Assembly (NCBI GenBank): GCA_002399735.1
Contig: DHEF01000049.1
Coordinates: forward strand, 62,163 to 126,162
Reading direction: 5' to 3'
DNA: 64,000 bases
From: Chitinophagaceae bacterium UBA4857
Lineage (GTDB): Bacteria; Bacteroidota; Bacteroidia; Chitinophagales; Chitinophagaceae
Part shown: positions 16,521 through 24,483 of the stretch, piece by piece
Layout of the letters: each line of letters opens with the position of its first letter
Numbering within the stretch: the stretch's first letter is position 1
Notes under the pieces: model-generated
What the model was told of the DNA's origin: nothing
Database searches by the model: none
What the model saw: the letters and a program-made list of their open reading frames with translations, nothing else
Made by a program: the position numbers and the translations under genes

Positions 16521-16695
16521 TTTTTGTTACCATCGTCCCACCCTTGATGGAACTTGCGTTGCGTCGCACTCTTGTGCTGCATCAACGCGTAGCATCAATG
16601 AGGCTAATCCAATAACTAATATCGAATTAATTCTATTTAGCATTTGGCAATAGGAGTCGTCATGCCGACGATAGAAGGCATCTCCTGCTATAAAA
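16521..16695 (-). repeat. Dispersed intergenic repeat, long copy E
   Basis: On the minus strand it reads GCAGGAGATGCCTTCTATCG, TCGGCATGACGAC, TTGCCAAATGCTAAATAGAA, TTAATTCGATATTAGTTATT, GGATTAGCCTC, GTTGATGCAGCACAAGAGTG, CGACGCAACGC, then ATCAAGGGTGGGACGATGGT and AACAAAAA. Bases 21221-21510 carry the same blocks in the same order on the plus strand. This is the fullest version of the family. Together with 16369-16469 it fills the 443-base gap. Confidence 0.8.
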
Positions 16696-16749
16696 GGGTT
16701 CGTTCAAGTTTGAGCGTCCACAACTTCTATATTAAAGAGAAAGGCAACC

Positions 16750-17085
16750 TTAATTGTTACAGGTATTCCACAAACAATCCTGATAATCTGTAGCCATATG
16801 TAACAACAAGCCCAAGGTGATAAGGCGAATAGTTTGGTGTTTTACCAACAAAAAAACAAGCAGGTAAATAACAATAGCATAATACGAGTGCAGGTAATGA
16901 AAACCAATACTGCAACGGCAGGCATCAAAAATAGGTGTAGCCAATAAATGATCCAGATCCACCAACATGGTACCTACCATAATAGCCCATGCTTTTTTCC
17001 AATCCTTTTTAAAAAACAGGTACGCCACCAATGCCGGAAAAACAAAGTGTAAGCCATAATGTACTATCGGTTGCAATAACTCCAT
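16750..17085 (-). CDS. DUF6122-like small membrane protein
   Basis: This 111-residue integral membrane protein has about four hydrophobic helices. Conserved-looking polar residues are His9 and His13 in the first helix (IVHYGLHFVFPA) and the pair DLDHLL near residue 44. HYLHSYYA follows near 63-70, with HMATDYQDCLW close to the end. The pattern of H..D and DxDH residues inside membrane segments resembles the DUF6122/DUF457 group of membrane metal-dependent hydrolase-like proteins, of unknown substrate. Length fits DUF6122. It has no same-strand neighbour and lies between the repeat cluster and the RloC-like gene. Confidence 0.75.
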   Translation of the reverse strand: MELLQPIVHYGLHFVFPALVAYLFFKKDWKKAWAIMVGTMLVDLDHLLATPIFDACRCSIGFHYLHSYYAIVIYLLVFLLVKHQTIRLITLGLLLHMATDYQDCLWNTCNN

Positions 17086-17434
17086 ATCATTTGTGGTAAC
17101 TAATATATAAACCGCCGCAAAAATACGGATTACCGTATCTTAATTATCTTGACAATAAATACCTTTATTGGCTAAGTATTGTAATTACAAAATTTTTAAA
17201 ATATCTTAGCCATGTACAGCCACCAACTGCACAACGTAACCCCATTAACGAACCATTAAATTATATCTGCTTGCAATCTTCAAGTAATAAATTGTTTTAA
17301 CGGCAATACGAAAAGTATAATACTAATACAATGACTGTTAATAATATTTTATTTATAGATTATTGTAATAGCATAAATACAAGAGTTAGCTGTCGCCCTT
17401 AGAAGCGAACTACAAAGCCAGAACAACTGTAAAA
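17086..17434. other. A/T-rich gap upstream of the RloC-like gene
   Basis: No gene is visible in these 349 bases. They are strongly A/T-rich, and I saw no consensus TAnnTTTG box. The final 50 bases hold GTTAGCTGTCGCC (17385-17397), the left half of an inverted pair around the next gene. Confidence 0.5.
17385..17397. repeat. Left inverted repeat flanking the RloC-like gene
   Basis: GTTAGCTGTCGCC here matches the reverse complement of GGCGAACAGCTAAC at 19652-19665 with a single base gap. It sits 37 bases before the start codon. Confidence 0.6.
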
Positions 17435-19642
17435 ATGATAAAATCAATTGACATAAAAAATGTAGCAACTTACGATAACGTAGGAGTGCAATTTGACAAC
17501 TTAAAAAAAGTCAATTTTATTTATGGAGCAAACGGCTGTGGAAAAACTACCATTTCAAACTTAATACATGACAAATCAAACCCTAAATTCAAGAATTGCT
17601 CTTTTACTTGGCAAAACGCTTTGCCTTTAAAAATCTTGGTTTACAACAAGGAATTTAGAGAAAGAAATTTTGGAAAGGGAAAATTAAACGGAGTTTTTAC
17701 ACTTGGTGAAGCAACAGCTGACCAAATAAAAGAAATTGAAACAAAGTCTGAAGAACTTAAAGTTATTAAAGCTGATGGAATACAAAAACGTGAAACATTA
17801 GATAAACAAAAAATAGATAAGGAAAAATTAGAAAACGATTTTAAAGAGACTACTTGGACAAAAGTTTACAAGAAGTACGAAGACATTTTCAAAGAAGCTT
17901 ATGGTTCACATCAAAAAGAAACTTTTAAAAACAAACTTCTACAAGAGTTTTATACTAACAATGCCCAATTAGAAACTCTTGAAAATCTAAAAGCGAAAGC
18001 GGGAACAATATTTGGCGAACAACCGCAAAGGATAGATGAGATAAGTGAGATTTCGTTTGAAAGATTAAAAAAAATTGAAGAAAAAGAAATTTGGAAAAAA
18101 ATCATAGTCGGCAAAGCCGATGTTGATATCGCAAAATTAATTCAAAAGCTAAATATCAATGATTGGGTTAATCAGGGTAGGGAATATATTGAAGATACAA
18201 CTTGTCCTTTTTGCCAACAGGAAACAATTACTGATGATTTTAGAAAGCAAATAGAAAGTTTTTTTGACGAAACGTATTTGAAAGATATTAAAGTACTTAA
18301 AGAATTAAAACAAGAATATAATACTCTGACTTCTAATATTATCAATGTATTAAATGGTATAGAAGCAAATCAGAGAGGTTTCAGTAACACGAAACTTGAC
18401 ATTGACAAATTTTCGGCTTATCTGAAAACATTGATAAGTCAAAACACTACAAACAGTGAATATCTAAACAATAAAATTAAAGAGCCAAGTAGAAGCATTG
18501 AATTAATTTCAATAAAAGAACAATCAGATTTACTTAAAGAACTAGTTAAAGAAGCAAATGTTGAAATAAAAAAACATAATAGTATTGTAACTAATTACGC
18601 AACTGAAAAGAGCAATCTTATAAAATCAATATGGAAGTTCTTAGTTGAAGAGCACAAAAATGATACTACAACATTCCATAGCAAAAAAGATGGTTTAGAG
18701 AAGGGAATTAAAAATTTAGAAACGCAACATAAAGCAAAGCAAGACGAATATCGAAAATTGGATGGTGAAATAAAAAATCTAAATAAAAATGTCACTAGTA
18801 TTCAACCCACCATTGACGAAATAAACAGAATACTAAAATCCTACGGATTTTTGAATTTTGAAATTGTTCCGACACAAGAAGAAGGCTTTTATCAAATTCA
18901 ACGTGAAGATGGTACTATTGCAGAAACAACGCTGAGTGAAGGTGAAATCACATTTATCACTTTTTTGTATTACTTACAATTGACGAAAGGTGGCATTTCA
19001 GAAGACGAGGTAAACAATGAAAGAATTCTAGTGATTGATGATCCAATTTCTAGTTTAGACAGTAATGTTTTATTTGTTGTCAGTACGCTTATTAAAGACA
19101 TTATCAAGAACATTAAGGCAGACATTGGAAATGTAAAACAATTGATTTTGTTAACTCACAACGTATATTTCCACAAAGAAGTTTCTTTCATTGACGGCAG
19201 AACAAAAACTTGTAATAAAACATTTTTTTGGATTTTAAGAAAGAACGACAAGGTTACAAGTTTACAGAATTTTGAAATGAATAACCCTATTCAATCATCT
19301 TATGAACTTCTTTGGCAAGAATTGAAAAGTAACGAAGCTAAATCAACGTTGACAATTCAAAACGTAATGCGGAGAATAATTGAGAATTATTTTAAACTAC
19401 TTGGTAAATATGGTGATGATGATTTAATTCTCAAATTTGGGACAAAAGAAGAACAGGAAATTTGTCGCTCGTTGATTTCGTGGATAAATGACGGTTCACA
19501 CAGTGTAAATGACGATTTATATGTTGAGTTGCAAGACAGAACAGTAGAAACCTACAAAAAAGTTTTTAAAGATATATTTATATTGACTAAACACGAAGGG
19601 CATTACAATATGATGATGAATTTAACGCAAGAAATAGCGTGA
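17435..19642 (+). CDS. RloC-like AAA/ABC ATPase with zinc hook, candidate anticodon nuclease
   Basis: This is a 735-residue Rad50/SMC-like ATPase of the AAA_13 type. Walker A is YGANGCGKTT at 30-39, the ABC signature LSEGE at 500-504, Walker B ILVIDDPISS with Asp535/Asp536, and the switch His575 lies in LTHN. Between the two ATPase halves a long coiled coil is broken by CPFC at 257-260, a zinc-hook-like motif. The C-terminal region carries Arg646-x3-Glu650 (MRRIIENYF) and His689 (NDGSHS), the order of the Arg-Glu-His triad in PrrC/RloC anticodon nucleases. RloC is a DNA-damage-responsive phage-exclusion ribotoxin. The family, length and layout are seen; tRNA cleavage is inferred. No restriction-modification genes lie beside it. 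Coding is visibly more A/T-rich than its neighbours, which suggests transfer. A plain AAA_13 ATPase of another defence type is the alternative. Confidence 0.8.
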   Translation: MIKSIDIKNVATYDNVGVQFDNLKKVNFIYGANGCGKTTISNLIHDKSNPKFKNCSFTWQNALPLKILVYNKEFRERNFGKGKLNGVFTLGEATADQIKEIETKSEELKVIKADGIQKRETLDKQKIDKEKLENDFKETTWTKVYKKYEDIFKEAYGSHQKETFKNKLLQEFYTNNAQLETLENLKAKAGTIFGEQPQRIDEISEISFERLKKIEEKEIWKKIIVGKADVDIAKLIQKLNINDWVNQGREYIEDTTCPFCQQETITDDFRKQIESFFDETYLKDIKVLKELKQEYNTLTSNIINVLNGIEANQRGFSNTKLDIDKFSAYLKTLISQNTTNSEYLNNKIKEPSRSIELISIKEQSDLLKELVKEANVEIKKHNSIVTNYATEKSNLIKSIWKFLVEEHKNDTTTFHSKKDGLEKGIKNLETQHKAKQDEYRKLDGEIKNLNKNVTSIQPTIDEINRILKSYGFLNFEIVPTQEEGFYQIQREDGTIAETTLSEGEITFITFLYYLQLTKGGISEDEVNNERILVIDDPISSLDSNVLFVVSTLIKDIIKNIKADIGNVKQLILLTHNVYFHKEVSFIDGRTKTCNKTFFWILRKNDKVTSLQNFEMNNPIQSSYELLWQELKSNEAKSTLTIQNVMRRIIENYFKLLGKYGDDDLILKFGTKEEQEICRSLISWINDGSHSVNDDLYVELQDRTVETYKKVFKDIFILTKHEGHYNMMMNLTQEIA

Positions 19643-19651
19643 AAACAAAAT

Positions 19652-19800
19652 GGCGAACAGCTAACAAAGGTTTGCCAAAAGCGATGCTGAAGGGCTTAGA
19701 TTTGACTTTTTTGCAAGGTTCAACATTAGTTCTCTGATTGAAATTTTGTGCTAAAAAAAATCCGCTTGGACGGCACCCCATTTTTTTTAATTATCTAACT
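19652..19800. repeat. Right inverted repeat and attC-like tail after the RloC-like gene
   Basis: GGCGAACAGCTAAC (19652-19665) is the inverted partner of 17385-17397. It continues into AAAGGTTTGCCAAAAGCGATG and about 100 bases later CGCTTGGACGGCA, whose ends are partly self-complementary (TGCC..AAGCG). This gives an imperfect palindrome as in gene-cassette recombination sites, but it does not fit the strict attC core GTTRRRY. Confidence 0.45.
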
Positions 19801-20379
19801 ATGACAACATTTAACTACATCATTACAATCGCAACATCCCAAAGTGATGCGGAATATTTCTTAGCTGTAAGAAATACAATAGGAAAGGGGCGTCCTCAAT
19901 ATGGCGTAAGCTATGAACATGGCAGTCTTGAGTTGTGGATTGTAGGCGCAGTTAAAAAAAATCAGGAAGAACTAATGACAAAATTACGAGCTGTGCCTTT
20001 TGTACAGCAGGTTTCTGTTGTAACATTGAGTAGCCCTGTTACCAGTAAAGAATTATTGAATGTTAGGGAACTATTAAACAATATTGCTTTAAACACCGAC
20101 ACGGTAAGCGATGAACTTTTGTCTTTGTTTATTGAAGCTAAACTTCAAGGCAAATATACTTATGGCTTTGAAATTGAACAGGGCCAAAACGGTATACCTA
20201 AAAAAATGCGAATTATTCCTGCGCAGGAATATCCTGATTTCTCTCCTGAATGGCTAACTTATAACGATAATGATTATGAAATTTTGGACAGAGATTTAAC
20301 AATGGATGATATAGAAATAAGAAAAGAAGAAATTGTTGAAGACGTGAAGCTGCCTCTACCACCCAATAAGGCTCATTAA
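19801..20379 (+). CDS. Protein of unknown function
   Basis: This 192-residue soluble protein has no signal peptide and no membrane helix. The N-terminal half (MTTFNYIITIATSQSDAEYF to about residue 90) looks like an alternating beta/alpha fold. The C-terminal third is acidic and ends in a Pro-rich tail (DVKLPLPPNKAH). I recognise no family. The frame extends upstream to 19738, but that part overlaps the palindromic tail behind the RloC-like gene, and the ATG at 19801 is the natural start. Its position directly after the RloC-like gene could mean a linked cargo, yet 150 bases separate them and no functional link is visible. Confidence 0.65.
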   Translation: MTTFNYIITIATSQSDAEYFLAVRNTIGKGRPQYGVSYEHGSLELWIVGAVKKNQEELMTKLRAVPFVQQVSVVTLSSPVTSKELLNVRELLNNIALNTDTVSDELLSLFIEAKLQGKYTYGFEIEQGQNGIPKKMRIIPAQEYPDFSPEWLTYNDNDYEILDRDLTMDDIEIRKEEIVEDVKLPLPPNKAH

Positions 20380-20537
20380 TTTTTATAGTGAAGTTTTATA
20401 TTTACCGATTTTGTACTTTTAGTGAAAGTCTGTTGCAAGCTAAGTAGGCTTTACCTGCACTAAGATGTTACTTGCTTATGCTTCTTGTTAACAATTAAAT
20501 AATACTTACACAGCTTAATGCCGTTATCAATATACTC

Positions 20538-20564
20538 TTGGTGAGTTTAAAGTGAGTATTTTTG
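20538..20564 (+). promoter_or_regulatory. Promoter (-33 TTG, -7 TATTTTTG)
   Basis: TTG at 20538-20540 and TATTTTTG at 20557-20564 are 16 bases apart, slightly short of the usual spacing. The lipoprotein gene starts 29 bases downstream. Confidence 0.5.
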
Positions 20565-20592
20565 TATAGTTATAACTCAAGTACAAACAACA

Positions 20593-21117
20593 ATGAAACA
20601 AATCACTTCGATATTTTTCTTTTTACTTTTTCTTACTGCTTGTAATGCGCAAACAAAAAATACTGATTATTCCAAGGCCATTGTAGAACAGGCGGAAATG
20701 ATGGGAGAATTGCTGGTTAAGAAAGACTTTGATTCATTTTGTAAATATACTTATCCTAAGATTGTTGAAATGATGGGCGGAAAACAGAAGATGATTGAGG
20801 TATTGGAAAATGGTGTAAAAGAAATGCAAAAGGAGGGAACCGCTTTTTTAAATGTAAGCTTTGGCGTTCCTTCTGATGTAATTACTACAGAAAACGAATT
20901 GCAATGTACCATACCACAAACAATTGAGATGAAAGTTCCTGATGGAAGGCTTGTCTCACAATCCACATTAGTCGCTATTTCAACAGACAAGGGCATCAAT
21001 TGGTATTTTGTAGATACTTCTGGAAAGGATATTGAAACGATGAAGAAAACATTGCCAAACCTAAGTGCAGAATTAGTAATTCCTAAAAAGACAAAACCTG
21101 TATTGTACGCCGAATAA
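20593..21117 (+). CDS. Small lipoprotein of unknown function
   Basis: This 174-residue protein has a lipoprotein signal peptide (hydrophobic run then LTAC, Cys near residue 17), so it should be anchored in the envelope. The mature part starts with a helix (KAIVEQAEMMGELLVKKDFDSFCKYTYPKIVEMMGG). Several strands with an aromatic end follow (INWYFVDTSGKDI). This helix-then-sheet outline, with a KDFDSFCKYTYP.. segment, resembles small NTF2-like or DUF4878-like proteins, which I mention only as a possibility. It is monocistronic with its own promoter. Downstream lies the long repeat copy F. Confidence 0.7.
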   Translation: MKQITSIFFFLLFLTACNAQTKNTDYSKAIVEQAEMMGELLVKKDFDSFCKYTYPKIVEMMGGKQKMIEVLENGVKEMQKEGTAFLNVSFGVPSDVITTENELQCTIPQTIEMKVPDGRLVSQSTLVAISTDKGINWYFVDTSGKDIETMKKTLPNLSAELVIPKKTKPVLYAE

Positions 21118-21220
21118 AGCATCAATTACTACCTGCTTGCAATTGCTTTATTGCCATATACTGAATATGATCTTCACCTTGAAGAAGTGGATACACCTGA
21201 ACTTGAATATTTCTCTTATA

Positions 21221-21510
21221 TGCAGGAGATGCCTCCTAGCGTCGGCATGACGAATTCTTTGCCAAATGCCCAATAGAATTAATTAAATATTAGTTATTGG
21301 ATTAGCCTTAATGATGCTTGCGTTGATGCAGTACCGCCGATGAATCGGGGTGCACCTTGCAAAATGATGAGTAATGTTACAGGCACTCCGATTAAAATAC
21401 GGAGTATTGCATTTTGGCCAATAGAATTAATGCAGTACAAGAGTGCGACGCAACCAAACGCCCCTTTAGGGGATGGGGGCATCAAGGGAGGGACGATGGT
21501 AACAAAAAAA
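21221..21510 (+). repeat. Dispersed intergenic repeat, long copy F with internal duplication
   Basis: The block starts TGCAGGAGATGCCTCCTAGC, then GTCGGCATGACGAAT, GCCAAATGCCCAATAGAATT and AAATATTAGTTATTGGATTA, followed by GCGTTGATGCAGTAC. It is then interrupted by about 70 bases, after which CCAATAGAATTAATGCAGTA appears a second time, followed by CAAGAGTGCGACGCAAC and GGGAGGGACGATGGTAACAA. Order and wording match the reverse complement of 16521-16695. It occupies most of the 546-base gap 21118-21663; the 89-codon frame over it looks non-coding. Confidence 0.8.
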
Positions 21511-21632
21511 ACTTTAAAGATGTGTGCACACTATAAAATCGGCAAGGGGAGTCCACCTGTTAATTATTTACTGTTATTTGTCAATTTAAGCCAACCATTT
21601 AATTCGTAAATTATACACATTTGATAAAATTA

Positions 21633-21640
21633 TAGATTTG
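21633..21640 (+). promoter_or_regulatory. -7 box TAGATTTG ahead of the TlpA-like gene
   Basis: TAGATTTG fits TAnnTTTG and lies 23 bases upstream of the ATG at 21664. No matching -33 element at the usual distance was seen. Confidence 0.45.
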
Positions 21641-21663
21641 TAATATAAACACTTAAAACTAAG

Positions 21664-23112
21664 ATGAATAAAAAAATAGTCCTTCTGGCTACGCTTTTTA
21701 TAATGGCGGTATGTAATGCTCAGGATGGGGTAAACTCGAAAGGGAGTATTTACTATAATATTTTTGAAAAGGGAAGTAAGGAACAACAAGACTCGCTGAC
21801 GAAAGAAATAATTACTGATGGTAAAGTAAGCAAAAATGAAACTGACCTGCAGTTGTATTACAATTTGCTGAACTACCGTAAATTAAATACCGAAGCAGCA
21901 GCCATTCAAAAAAGGGCTATAAAAATTCACCCCAAAGGCCGTATTGCCAGAAGTAAAGAAATAGATGCTTTTTACAAAATTGAATCACTAAAGGATAAAG
22001 AAAAAAAGTACAATGCCATTCTTAAAAAATTTCCGATAGCTAATTTTCCTGAAGATGGTGTGGTGTACGATTACCTGACAGCGGCACTGGCAAAAGAATT
22101 TGTGACTGTTGAGCAAAAAGATAAAGCATTGCAATATCTGGATAATTTGCAGGAAAAATTTTGGCGGGCACAAGGTTATATTCCGGTTGCAGAAGAGTTG
22201 TTAAAACAAGGCGATACTACAGCAGCTTTACCGTTGGTGAAAAAAAGTATAGAAGATGCTTTGTTTTTTGTTAAAGGAACTGACCAAAGTAACAAAGCAA
22301 AGTTTGCTGCCGTTGGTTATCCCGGTTATGTACAAATTTATGCTGCGGTATTGCTTGCAAAAGGACAGTATGAAGCGGCTTTGAATACGCTGGAAGAGGC
22401 GAGGGCTATTGTACCGGAGCGGAAAAAAGAATTTAGTGCAGGTTATGCAAAAGCATTGAAAAATGTGGGCAGAGATTTGGAAGCGTTTACTGAATACAGT
22501 TCTTTATACAGCACGGGGCAATTTAATTATCAGACTGACGTGGAGGAATTGTATGTAAAATTAAATAAAGGGCAGCGTACGGGTTTAAACGATTATACAG
22601 AGAAGTTGAAAGCAGACCTGAAAGAAAGTATTAAAAGCCATTTATCGCAAATTATTATTGAAAAAGAAACGCCGCCTTTTAAACTACGTAATCTTAAAGG
22701 AGATATTGTTGACTCCAAATCGCTAATAGGTAAAGTGGTGGTATTGGATTTTTGGGCTACCTGGTGTCAGCCTTGTATACGTTCATTTTCCGGCATGCAA
22801 AAAGCCGTAACCAAATATGCCAATGATGCTGATGTAGTATTTTTATTTATTGATACCTGGGAACGTGATGAAGCCTATGAGCAAAAAGTAAAAGATTTTA
22901 TTGCTAAAAATAATTACAGCTTTAATGTATTATACGATGACGGTAAAACGGATAGCGAAGTGGCACCTAAGTTTAATATACAAGGTATTCCGGCTAAGTT
23001 TGTGATTGACAAAAAAGGTAAAACACGTTTTTTTCTGACGGGTTCTTCGCCTTATCCTGACTATATTTTACTGGAACTTACAGAAATGATTGAACGTGCA
23101 AAAAAGGGTTGA
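21664..23112 (+). CDS. TlpA-like thiol-disulfide oxidoreductase with long N-terminal region
   Basis: This 482-residue exported protein combines a helical, TPR-like N-terminal half (about 30-320) with a C-terminal thioredoxin-fold domain (about 335-480) of the AhpC/TSA-TlpA type. The active site is WATWCQPC (two redox Cys), followed by the usual cis-Pro segment IQGIPAKFVIDKKG. A signal peptide is at the start (MNKKIVLLATLFIMAVCNAQ), where VCNAQ could also be read as a lipobox-like end. Such fusions are common in Bacteroidota and are thought to reduce or protect periplasmic proteins. It is monocistronic with a promoter box upstream and a strong terminator downstream. A second protein of the same class is at 62345-63682. 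Confidence 0.88.
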   Translation: MNKKIVLLATLFIMAVCNAQDGVNSKGSIYYNIFEKGSKEQQDSLTKEIITDGKVSKNETDLQLYYNLLNYRKLNTEAAAIQKRAIKIHPKGRIARSKEIDAFYKIESLKDKEKKYNAILKKFPIANFPEDGVVYDYLTAALAKEFVTVEQKDKALQYLDNLQEKFWRAQGYIPVAEELLKQGDTTAALPLVKKSIEDALFFVKGTDQSNKAKFAAVGYPGYVQIYAAVLLAKGQYEAALNTLEEARAIVPERKKEFSAGYAKALKNVGRDLEAFTEYSSLYSTGQFNYQTDVEELYVKLNKGQRTGLNDYTEKLKADLKESIKSHLSQIIIEKETPPFKLRNLKGDIVDSKSLIGKVVVLDFWATWCQPCIRSFSGMQKAVTKYANDADVVFLFIDTWERDEAYEQKVKDFIAKNNYSFNVLYDDGKTDSEVAPKFNIQGIPAKFVIDKKGKTRFFLTGSSPYPDYILLELTEMIERAKKG

Positions 23113-23128
23113 GTTTAATACAATTGAT

Positions 23129-23166
23129 AAATATAAATGGCCACATTCGTGGCCATTTATATTTTA
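23129..23166 (+). terminator. Strong terminator after the TlpA-like gene
   Basis: AAATATAAATGGCCAC (23129-23144) and GTGGCCATTTATATTT (23149-23164) form a perfect 16-pair stem with loop ATTC. Confidence 0.85.
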
Positions 23167-23220
23167 AACAATAACATAATAATGAAACTGTAACTTTAGC
23201 TATAAATATTTATAATAACC

Positions 23221-24267
23221 ATGAACAAGTTATTGCTTTTACTTTTGCTGCCATCTATAACATTTGCGCAAATTGATAGTACGGATATAATTGTTAAACA
23301 AATGATGGACAAGCAAAAGATTGTAGGCTTGTCACTGGCCGTAATTAAAAATGGTAAGGCCGTTACCAATAAAGGTTATGGACTGGCCAATGCTGAACTG
23401 AATGTTCCTGTAAATGCCGAAACGGTAATCAGGTTAGGATCGGTTAGTAAGCAGTTTTTTACAACAGCTATTCTTAAGTTAATGGAAGAAGGGAAATTGA
23501 CTATAGGAGATTCGGTACATAAATTTTTTCCTGATGCACCGGAAACCTGGCGACCCATTACTATAAAACATTTAATGTCGCATACATCGGGCTTGCAAAG
23601 AGAAGGTCCGGCTTACGATAATTTTAAAATGTTGCCTGATATTGACATTATAAGATCGGCGTACAGCTTGCCACTTGCATTTAAAACAGGTGAAAAATAC
23701 CAGTATTGTAATGTTGCCTATTACATGTTGGCCGACATTATTACCCAAGTGAGTGGCAAACCATGGCAGGATTATATGCATGATAAACTTTTTGTACCTG
23801 CCGGAATGCATCATACTTACCTGACGGATTTTTACCGCATTATACCCAACCGTTCTCAAGGATATATGCATGATAATGATACACTGATAAATGCGACGGC
23901 GATGTTTGCCATACGTCCCAGTGGTGGTTTTCTTTCTACATCAACCGATATGGTTAAATGGGACAAGGCTTTACGGGAAAAGAAAATAATTTTACGCAAA
24001 GAGAATTGGGAGAAATTATGGCAGCCGGTAATTAAAACATCTGATAAGGCCGAAGAAAAAGCCTATTATGGTTTTGGCTGGGTGATTGATGAATACAAGG
24101 GACGTAAACTAATTGCACACAATGGTGCAAATATTGGATTTCGATCAACCTATACTCGTTTTGTAAACGACGGACTTTCTATTATAATTCTTACCAATAC
24201 GGATGAAGCAAATCCCCGAGCCATTGCAGATGCGTTAGCGGATTACTATTTTAGAAAGAAGGATTAG
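23221..24267 (+). CDS. Serine hydrolase, class C beta-lactamase-like family
   Basis: This is a 348-residue exported penicillin-binding-protein/beta-lactamase-fold hydrolase. The signal peptide is residues 1-16 (ending TFAQ). The catalytic Ser-x-x-Lys is in RLGSVSKQF near residue 75. The Tyr-x-Asn motif is YCNVAYYM near 161. The third motif, normally KTG, appears as HNGANIGF near 300, as in esterase-like and D-aminopeptidase-like members. This family includes esterases, D-peptidases and beta-lactamases; antibiotic hydrolysis cannot be assumed. It lies between a strong terminator and the AsmA-like gene (216-base gap), so it is probably transcribed alone. Confidence 0.88.
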   Translation: MNKLLLLLLLPSITFAQIDSTDIIVKQMMDKQKIVGLSLAVIKNGKAVTNKGYGLANAELNVPVNAETVIRLGSVSKQFFTTAILKLMEEGKLTIGDSVHKFFPDAPETWRPITIKHLMSHTSGLQREGPAYDNFKMLPDIDIIRSAYSLPLAFKTGEKYQYCNVAYYMLADIITQVSGKPWQDYMHDKLFVPAGMHHTYLTDFYRIIPNRSQGYMHDNDTLINATAMFAIRPSGGFLSTSTDMVKWDKALREKKIILRKENWEKLWQPVIKTSDKAEEKAYYGFGWVIDEYKGRKLIAHNGANIGFRSTYTRFVNDGLSIIILTNTDEANPRAIADALADYYFRKKD

Positions 24268-24483
24268 TGTCAATTATTCTAATCTTTTTTTAATCTGTAG
24301 TAATTATTGGGGAAACTTGTTTCATATTTAAAGTGTTGCCAGGTGTAAACCTATATTTTAACATTGTTATGTTGGCAAGCTCATAATTATTCTTTTATTT
24401 AGCCGGAATGAATAGTTCGGTTTGGAGCTTGTTTTAATCTCCTTTCCCTACTGCCCTTTGATTACTTTACGTCCGTACCCGGC

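Noticed and set aside
16307..16585. 92-codon minus-strand frame after the GH43 gene
   Set aside because: Built from the inverted repeats and repeat copy E; no protein-like pattern.
21340..21609. 89-codon frame over repeat copy F
   Set aside because: Entirely within or beside the repeat; no conservation of frame with copy E.
23221..24267. Serine hydrolase as a beta-lactamase resistance gene
   Set aside because: Family motifs fit, but the third motif is HNG rather than KTG and most members are esterases or peptidases; no basis for a resistance call.
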